This document shows positions 6,988-11,279 of a stretch of 11,279 nucleotides of DNA, one piece after another; positions within the stretch are counted from its first letter, which is position 1; the number at the start of each line of letters is the position of its first letter. Below the pieces are notes generated by a model that did no database searches, had not been told where the DNA came from, and saw only the letters and a program-made list of their open reading frames with translations. The stretch comes from CBFGRU01 sp965651255 (GTDB taxonomy: Bacteria; Planctomycetota; Phycisphaerae; Phycisphaerales; SM1A02), in assembly GCA_965651255.1 (NCBI GenBank), contig CBFGRU010000087.1:1-11279 (forward strand). The letters run 5' to 3'. The position numbers were made by a program, and so were the translations under genes.

Positions 6988-8235
6988 ATGCCCGCACAGG
7001 CAACATTCACATTTCGTGTTCGTGAATCCGGCGGGGAAATCGTCAGTGGTCAGATGTCCGCGGCAAGCGCTGATGAAGTGGCACTTCGCTTGCGGAATGA
7101 TGGCAAGTACGTCGTTTCGATTGAAGAACGCGGATTGGTTGACTTGCCGCGGCTGGATCGCGAGCAGATTCGGCGGAACGAGGCGGCCAAGCGGATCAAA
7201 CGCGACGACGTGATTGCGTTTTCTCAGCAGTTGGCGGTCATGCTCGACGCTGGCGTGCCCCTCGCAGAAGCACTTCAGACATTCTGTCGCCAATCTCGCA
7301 GCGCGGAGTTCAAGGCCGTACTGGGCGTACTGTCTGAACGTGTCTGTGCCGGTGAACCGTTGAGTACGGCAATGGCGCAGTGGCCGCGCGTGTTTCCACG
7401 ATTGATGGTCAGCTTGATGAAGGCCTCTGAAGCGTCCGGCACCCTTGCCATGATGCTCAGTCGCGTCGGTGGGTACCTTGCCAAAGAGCGAAAGACGGCC
7501 AAACAGATCAAGAGCGCGATCAGTTATCCGCTCTTCATGCTCACCCTGGGAGTGGCCATCACCGTCTTTCTCATGTCAGTGGTACTCCCGCGATTTGCCA
7601 AATTGTATGAACAGCGCTCTGCAATGCTTCCCGCACCGACTCGAGTGCTGTTGGCAGTGAGCGACTTCCTGACCGGACAATGGATGTACTACGGTCCGCT
7701 ATTGGGTGGCTTCGTCATCGGGTTTCTGGTCTGGCGATCGTTTCCTTCGGGGCAGCGCACACTTGATTGGCTTCGCCTTCATGTACCGATCCTTCGCACG
7801 CTGTATTCACAGTTGTATCTCACGCGGGCGACTCGTACGTTGGCAACTCTCCTGAGCGCAGGCGTTGCGTTGCTTGATGCAATTGCGATTACCCGGGGTG
7901 TCACGGCCAATGTCTATTGGGATGACTTGTGGCGTCGCGTCGAGGGGGGACTGCGCGAAGGGCGCAACTTCGGAGATCTGTTTGCCGATGCTGAGGTTGT
8001 GCCGCCTAATGTCGCATCCATGATTGTTGCCGGCGACAAGGCAGGAAAACTTCCTGAAGTGCTCAACAAGATCGCTGCGTTCAGTGAGGAAGAACTGGAC
8101 TCCGCGGTCAAGCAGACGACATCCTTCATCGAGCCGCTGATGATCTGCCTGATGGGTCTGGTGGTGGGTGGTGTTGCGATCGCCCTACTCCTGCCTGTTT
8201 TTACGATCGGCAACGTGATGTCGGGGCAGCACTGA
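6988..8235 (+). CDS. GspF/PilC-type inner-membrane platform protein
   Basis: This 415-residue polytopic protein should form the inner-membrane platform that the GspE/PilB ATPase turns or pushes to assemble pilin or pseudopilin subunits. It has a short N-terminal beta/alpha region typical of PilC (about residues 5-48) and two tandem T2SSF domains (about 75-200 and 278-400). Family signatures include F-S-Q-Q-L-A-V-M-L-D-A-G-V-P in repeat 1, T-L-A-T-L-L-S-A-G-V at the start of repeat 2, and the segment A-G-D-K-A-G-K-L near residue 348. Membrane segments lie at about 181-200, 233-250 and 383-405. It is the last gene of the operon. Terminators begin 126 nt after its stop, so the pseudopilin genes that often follow gspF/pilC are not in this transcript. 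Confidence 0.93.
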   Translation: MPAQATFTFRVRESGGEIVSGQMSAASADEVALRLRNDGKYVVSIEERGLVDLPRLDREQIRRNEAAKRIKRDDVIAFSQQLAVMLDAGVPLAEALQTFCRQSRSAEFKAVLGVLSERVCAGEPLSTAMAQWPRVFPRLMVSLMKASEASGTLAMMLSRVGGYLAKERKTAKQIKSAISYPLFMLTLGVAITVFLMSVVLPRFAKLYEQRSAMLPAPTRVLLAVSDFLTGQWMYYGPLLGGFVIGFLVWRSFPSGQRTLDWLRLHVPILRTLYSQLYLTRATRTLATLLSAGVALLDAIAITRGVTANVYWDDLWRRVEGGLREGRNFGDLFADAEVVPPNVASMIVAGDKAGKLPEVLNKIAAFSEEELDSAVKQTTSFIEPLMICLMGLVVGGVAIALLLPVFTIGNVMSGQH

Positions 8236-8360
8236 GTTCCGGCAAGACCGCTTCACGCCCCATTCCGCGCGTTTGCGATGAGCCGCCGCTTTTTACCGCA
8301 AAATCAGAATTCCTCAGTTGCCCATTGCAGATGTATTCCGCATATTGAATATGACAGAGT

Positions 8361-8394
8361 CCCGTTCGCAGGATGTGCGAATCGGGTTGTTTTT
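8361..8394 (+). terminator. Intrinsic terminator 1 of the pilus/secretion operon
   Basis: The stem CCCGTTCGCA pairs with TGCGAATCGGG around a GGATG loop, with a single extra T in the 3' arm, and is followed by TTGTTTTT. It lies 126 nt after the gspF/pilC-like stop and reads on the + strand. Confidence 0.85.
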
Positions 8395-8412
8395 CAGCGT
8401 GCCATCCACCCG

Positions 8413-8447
8413 CCGCCGATCAGGACAGCGTCCTGACGGCGGTTTTT
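8413..8447 (+). terminator. Intrinsic terminator 2 (tandem backup)
   Basis: CCGCCG, a bulged A and TCAGGAC pair with GTCCTGA and CGGCGG around an AGC loop, giving 13 bp, and five T residues follow directly. It lies 18 nt beyond terminator 1, on the same strand, and no gene fits between the two. Confidence 0.88.
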
Positions 8448-8466
8448 GCATCTCGTGCACGTGTCG

Positions 8467-8499
8467 AAAAAAAGCAGCCACCGCGCAAGCGGAGGCCGC
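8467..8499 (-). terminator. Intrinsic terminator of the small lipoprotein gene
   Basis: Read on the - strand, GCGGCC, a T-T mismatch and CCGC form a stem with GCGG and GGCTGC (one G-U pair) around a TTGC loop, followed by seven U residues. It lies 49 nt beyond the stop of the - strand lipoprotein gene. Confidence 0.85.
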
Positions 8500-8548
8500 A
8501 TTCAATTCAGTTCATTTGGACCGGCGGTTGAACCGCTGGTTGATGTTA

Positions 8549-8731
8549 TCAGCCGTCGATCGGCATGCCCTCGGTACCACCGGGGGTCGGAGCGTTTTCG
8601 CCAGTACCAGTACCGTTCGTGTTCGCCGGAGGCGGAGTACCTGCACCATCACCGCCCGAGCTGCCGCCGCCGCAACCGGCTACAAGGCACAGTGCCAATA
8701 CGCTCAAACCTGCTGCAATCGTTCGAATCAT
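8549..8731 (-). CDS. Small Gly/Pro/Thr-rich lipoprotein
   Basis: This 60-residue protein has a lipoprotein signal peptide of about 19 residues ending in a lipobox V-A-G-C, followed by a mature part of about 41 residues that is entirely low complexity: a Gly/Ser run, then Pro, Asn, Thr and Gly, ending in a short acidic tail. No fold or catalytic motif is present. The ATG at 8731 is preceded by AAGGA (8741-8745 on the + strand) with 9 nt spacing. The frame stays open upstream to 8845, but those residues would bury the signal peptide. It has its own candidate promoter and its own terminator, which supports it as a real short gene. Function is unknown; such peptides are seen as short membrane-tethered tails, and homologues are hard to detect because of the composition. 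Confidence 0.72.
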   Translation of the reverse strand: MIRTIAAGLSVLALCLVAGCGGGSSGGDGAGTPPPANTNGTGTGENAPTPGGTEGMPIDG

Positions 8732-8793
8732 GATGTGAGTTCCTTTTCTTACGGAGTCCTGGGAGAACACCCATCGGCAATTCACCCGGTAAG

Positions 8794-8822
8794 AGTATAG
8801 CGGTTCGAGAAGTGTTGGGGAA
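8794..8822 (-). promoter_or_regulatory. Candidate sigma-70-like promoter for the small lipoprotein gene
   Basis: On the - strand a -10-like TATACT (8794-8799) is preceded by TTCCCC (8817-8822) at 17-nt spacing. The -10 matches the consensus in five of six positions, the -35 in only three. It sits between the metallophosphoesterase stop and the lipoprotein start, giving a leader of roughly 55 nt. Confidence 0.4.
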
Positions 8823-8837
8823 TGTAGTCCGCACCAA

Positions 8838-10724
8838 TCAATCATTCACAGGTGCAGCAGCTTCGCGGCGTTGAATCCTGAGTGGCAGGCCTTCTGGTGT
8901 AAGCCATCGCCATTGAGTGTGGTACGTCTCGTCGTTGTCAGCCACGCCGACGTTTATGGCCATGGTCTCATCACTCCATGGAATGGAAAGTGTCACTTTC
9001 CATGTGCCGTCTTGGTCTCGTTGAACGGGTTTCACCATTACGTTCGGAACGGACTGCCCCGGGGGTGTCAAGGGCTCGATTCCTGTGTCGCCAAACGGCT
9101 GGACAAGATAGCTGGTCGTTTGGTCGTTCATCGAGAGCCGCAAGGCGATTGAGTCGGACATCGGATCACGCAGTCGACGTGCTAATGGACGATCATCTTC
9201 TGTGTGGCTGATGGTCTGATCAGGTACCGTCACTTCAACGACGAGGTGCTCCGCTTCTTCCCAAAAACGTGCGGTGGGATTCGGCTCTTCCGTGTCATAG
9301 ACCGATGGTACCCACGCACAGATCGGATACGCCGGAGAAGGGGTGTCGATGGCAGGAGTCAGAGTCCGCGCAATGCTGATTCGTCGCCGAACGATAACAG
9401 GGACGCTCCGCTCATGCGAATCAGTAAACGTGAACCGAAACCAGAGCTCACCCGGTGCGATCGGCTGCTGCTGCGCTTCACATGAGATGGTGAGTGTTGT
9501 TCGGAGTGATTCACCGGGACTGATCATGGTCGGCTCGATTGACTCATCAAGCTGAACTGCGGTGTCTGCCTCCGTCACGAATGGATTGAACATGTCATGA
9601 TTTGTGCGTGACAACCACATGGCATCCCCCCAGGTCGTTGGTCCAGGTACACCATCAACAAGGCGGACATCGACTCGAACCGGAACATCAACCGGATTGG
9701 ATATCTCAACGTCCAGCGTTGTCTGCGTCGCTTCGTGAAGTGGATCCGGCAATGCGCCGTGAATCACGAGTTCACTTCCCATCGTCTTCAAACGGAACGC
9801 TCGCTCCTGATCGGCGGCAATGATGAAGTTATCCGGCAGGGTGACGCCGACCGGCTGGTGGTAGATCGCAAACTCACCGCCGTCATTGATGTGGAGAAGC
9901 GTCAGATGTTGAAACTGGCCGGTTAATGGATGCTGGTCGATCATGCCGCCACACACCGCAACGAGATGATATTGCACGCCGTCTCGATCTGGATCACGTT
10001 GCATCGAATGAAAATGGCCAGCGATCACGGCATCTACACCGGCATCAACGAGCAGTGGGTGGATCAAGTCATTCCAACCGCTCTGGCGTGAACGCCAAAG
10101 TGGTCGGTGCAGCAGGATAAAGATCGGCAGCTCTCGTTCTTGAGCGTTCTTCAGTGCGGTTCGCAGCCAATCAAGTTGGTCAGGACCGATTCCTTCCGGA
10201 CGATTGGAGAATCGAAGGTCATCACTGAATAGGCAGATGACAGTTCCCAAATCAAAGTCAACCGAATAGTACAGCGGACCAAATGACTCCCGATACATTT
10301 CTACAAAAGTCTGGTCGCGCGGATCACGGGTTCCAGAGACGACCTCATGATTCCCGGGAAGTGGGTAGAACGGCATACTTAACTGTTGAACGATCGACTG
10401 GAACTCATCGCGCTCCCGGTTCCACTGCTCGGTCGATCGAGTGTACCCTTGGATCATGTCACCGATGGAGAGCACTGCGTCAGGGGTTACACGATTGAGA
10501 TCCTCAACAGCCATCCGCAGGTACTTCAGTCCCCAGTTGCGGCCCGTTGTACGATCCGGAAGGATTGCCAGGCGCAACTGTCTTTGCGGTGGGGTTGGCT
10601 CCGGAAGCGCTTTACCGGTGGTGCCAGGATTGATTCCAGCCGGTGGTGATTGCTGAATCGGACCAATGCCGAGTGCCAGGGTACAAACCAGGGCAGTCGA
10701 TGAGAAAACGATGTACTTCATCAT
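8838..10724 (-). CDS. Exported calcineurin-like metallophosphoesterase with C-terminal extension
   Basis: This 628-residue protein has an N-terminal signal peptide (hydrophobic segment about residues 4-20), so it is probably periplasmic or secreted. A calcineurin-like phosphoesterase domain follows (about 50-300). Visible metal-site motifs are G-D-M at Asp89, G-N-H-E with Asn125/His126, His206 in L-L-H-R-P, and G-H-F-H with His237/His239. Motif I, normally D-x-H, is D-R-T (Asp57, Thr59), so one metal-ligand histidine is replaced. About 310 residues of beta-rich sequence follow, and the last part (about 470-628) has the W/D-rich pattern of a CBM9/DOMON-like sandwich; that is a weak resemblance. 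Two adjacent ATG codons open the frame and no good Shine-Dalgarno is visible. The substrate is unknown. It stands apart from the + strand operon, with a - strand terminator just upstream and the small lipoprotein gene 106 nt downstream. Confidence 0.88.
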   Translation of the reverse strand: MMKYIVFSSTALVCTLALGIGPIQQSPPAGINPGTTGKALPEPTPPQRQLRLAILPDRTTGRNWGLKYLRMAVEDLNRVTPDAVLSIGDMIQGYTRSTEQWNRERDEFQSIVQQLSMPFYPLPGNHEVVSGTRDPRDQTFVEMYRESFGPLYYSVDFDLGTVICLFSDDLRFSNRPEGIGPDQLDWLRTALKNAQERELPIFILLHRPLWRSRQSGWNDLIHPLLVDAGVDAVIAGHFHSMQRDPDRDGVQYHLVAVCGGMIDQHPLTGQFQHLTLLHINDGGEFAIYHQPVGVTLPDNFIIAADQERAFRLKTMGSELVIHGALPDPLHEATQTTLDVEISNPVDVPVRVDVRLVDGVPGPTTWGDAMWLSRTNHDMFNPFVTEADTAVQLDESIEPTMISPGESLRTTLTISCEAQQQPIAPGELWFRFTFTDSHERSVPVIVRRRISIARTLTPAIDTPSPAYPICAWVPSVYDTEEPNPTARFWEEAEHLVVEVTVPDQTISHTEDDRPLARRLRDPMSDSIALRLSMNDQTTSYLVQPFGDTGIEPLTPPGQSVPNVMVKPVQRDQDGTWKVTLSIPWSDETMAINVGVADNDETYHTQWRWLTPEGLPLRIQRREAAAPVND

Positions 10725-10964
10725 GCTTCACGATCCGACCTGGCCTACGACGAGTCAACGCCACGGCCTTGACAAAACAAGTGAAAACCCCGTCACTGCA
10801 CGTGGCAACGACGGGGCGGAGGGGAGAAAGATCACGCTGATATGCCTGCCATCGGATGAACACCATCTGGAACACGATTATTTTGACTGATATCACAATC
10901 GTTCGGGTTGGTGACCATACGATCTTTCGACGTAAGTTGATGCTGAGCAATTGGTTAGATGAAT
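10725..10964. other. Intergenic region between the metallophosphoesterase and glycosyltransferase-like genes
   Basis: This 240-nt stretch holds a - strand intrinsic terminator. A - strand frame runs across it into the metallophosphoesterase gene, but it has no ribosome site or recognisable motifs and is regarded as spurious. The 59 nt between the terminator and the metallophosphoesterase start must contain that gene's promoter if it has one. TTGTCA (10770-10775, - strand) is a possible -35 but no convincing -10 follows. Confidence 0.5.
10784..10816 (-). terminator. Intrinsic terminator after the glycosyltransferase-like gene
   Basis: On the - strand CCCCGTC pairs with GACGGGG around a 15-nt loop that can form a small inner TGC/GCA pairing. 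The stem is followed by TTTTCACTTGTTTT. It lies 148 nt past the stop of the - strand glycosyltransferase-like gene and before the metallophosphoesterase gene, so the two are probably separate transcripts. Confidence 0.7.
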
Positions 10965-11279
10965 TCACCGATTTGAGACCAGTGGAATGGCGTTGTCGTG
11001 CAGAATCCGTTGATAGAGGTCAGCACGGACGCTTGCCGCGGTCGATGAGGCATGATGTTCCCGGATCCATGACCAGGCAGAGAGGCCGAGACTCTCTGAC
11101 CGATCTTGATCGGAGGTCAGGGTTGCGATGGCATCTTCCCACGCACTGGGTTGACTTGGGCGACTGATCACAACCGCTCGTTCAGAATGAATCGCATCCA
11201 TCGAAGGATCAGCGACTGAGATCACAGGAATTGCGCGACCCATCGCTTCGAGAAACAGCGGTCGCACTTCACCGCCATG
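10965..11279 (-). CDS. Glycosyltransferase-like protein, C-terminal end (partial, cut by window edge)
   Basis: Only the last 104 residues are present; the frame is open through the window's right edge, so the start lies outside. Near the edge the sequence reads G-G-E-V-R-P-L-F-L-E-A-M-G-R-A-I-P-V-I. This matches the acidic E...EAM...G.PVI segment of the nucleotide-sugar-binding half of GT-B glycosyltransferases (GT4-like, 'glycosyl transferases group 1'), though the spacing between the two glutamates is one residue shorter than in the common form. After it come a short variable region and a C-terminal helix pattern (S-W-I-R-E-H-H ... L-Y-Q-R-I-L) typical of the end of this fold. A GTG at 11267 is in frame but falls inside the motif, so it is not a start. 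Sugar donor and acceptor are unknown. Confidence 0.65.
   Translation of the reverse strand, partial: HGGEVRPLFLEAMGRAIPVISVADPSMDAIHSERAVVISRPSQPSAWEDAIATLTSDQDRSESLGLSAWSWIREHHASSTAASVRADLYQRILHDNAIPLVSNR

Larger units (their letters stand above)
8236..8548. other. Gene-free convergent intergenic region
   Basis: No credible gene lies here; open frames crossing it have no family resemblance or ribosome site. It contains a short dyad CATATT-G-AATATG (8341-8353), two + strand intrinsic terminators, one - strand intrinsic terminator, and an 8-bp hairpin (8521-8539) without a U-tract just past the stop of the lipoprotein gene. Confidence 0.7.

Noticed and set aside
8521..8539. 8-bp hairpin just past the lipoprotein stop, considered as a terminator
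   Set aside because: No U-tract follows on either strand; the hairpin at 8467-8499 is the better terminator.
8318..8800. + strand 160-codon frame across the convergent junction
   Set aside because: It runs through two strong + strand terminators and opposite the lipoprotein gene, with composition unlike a protein; it is a shadow frame.
10725..10964. Possible c-di-GMP or other riboswitch in the structured intergenic region
   Set aside because: No conserved GEMM-type core is visible; the main hairpin is followed by a U-rich tract on the - strand and is explained as a terminator.
10612..10968. - strand 118-codon frame spanning the intergenic region and the 5' end of the metallophosphoesterase gene
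   Set aside because: It overlaps a confident gene on the same strand and a terminator, and has no ribosome site or recognisable motifs.
1..11279. CRISPR arrays, tRNA/rRNA genes, insertion sequences, attachment sites
   Set aside because: No direct-repeat arrays, cloverleaf-like segments, transposase genes or terminal repeats were seen on reading; these would need a computed search to exclude fully.

Overview
The window looks like chromosomal DNA from a Gram-negative (diderm) bacterium with mid-50s % GC. Lipoprotein signal peptides, a GspE/PilB-GspF/PilC pair and a secreted, planctomycete-style metallophosphoesterase together suggest a planctomycete, possibly of the Phycisphaerae. That assignment is inference from gene content and protein style; no rRNA or marker gene is present.

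Region 1 (82-8235, + strand) is one tight operon of seven genes: a TPR lipoprotein, a membrane PAS histidine kinase, a single-domain receiver (CheY-like), a GAF/HD-GYP protein (predicted cyclic-di-GMP phosphodiesterase), a single STAS-domain protein, a GspE/PilB-type ATPase with an N-terminal MshEN-like domain, and a GspF/PilC-type inner-membrane platform protein. Junctions are 4-nt overlaps or gaps of about 8-23 nt. The first four regulatory genes after the lipoprotein appear dedicated to controlling the last two, the cytoplasmic motor and membrane platform of a type IV pilus or type II secretion machine. Pseudopilins, prepilin peptidase and secretin are not in the window. The operon ends in two strong tandem intrinsic terminators.

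Region 2 (8236-8548) is a gene-free convergent junction. It holds the two + strand terminators and one - strand terminator.

Region 3 (8549-10724, - strand) holds a 60-residue Gly/Pro/Thr-rich lipoprotein with its own candidate promoter, preceded by a 628-residue exported metallophosphoesterase that has lost the usual motif I histidine and carries a long beta-rich C-terminal extension.

Region 4 (10725-11279) is a 240-nt intergenic stretch with a - strand terminator, then the C-terminal end of a glycosyltransferase-like gene cut by the window edge.

The most interesting idea is that the operon is a self-contained signalling-to-motor module: phosphorelay, c-di-GMP hydrolysis and a STAS switch co-encoded with a secretion/pilus ATPase whose N-terminal domain belongs to a c-di-GMP-binding family but lacks that family's signature arginines.
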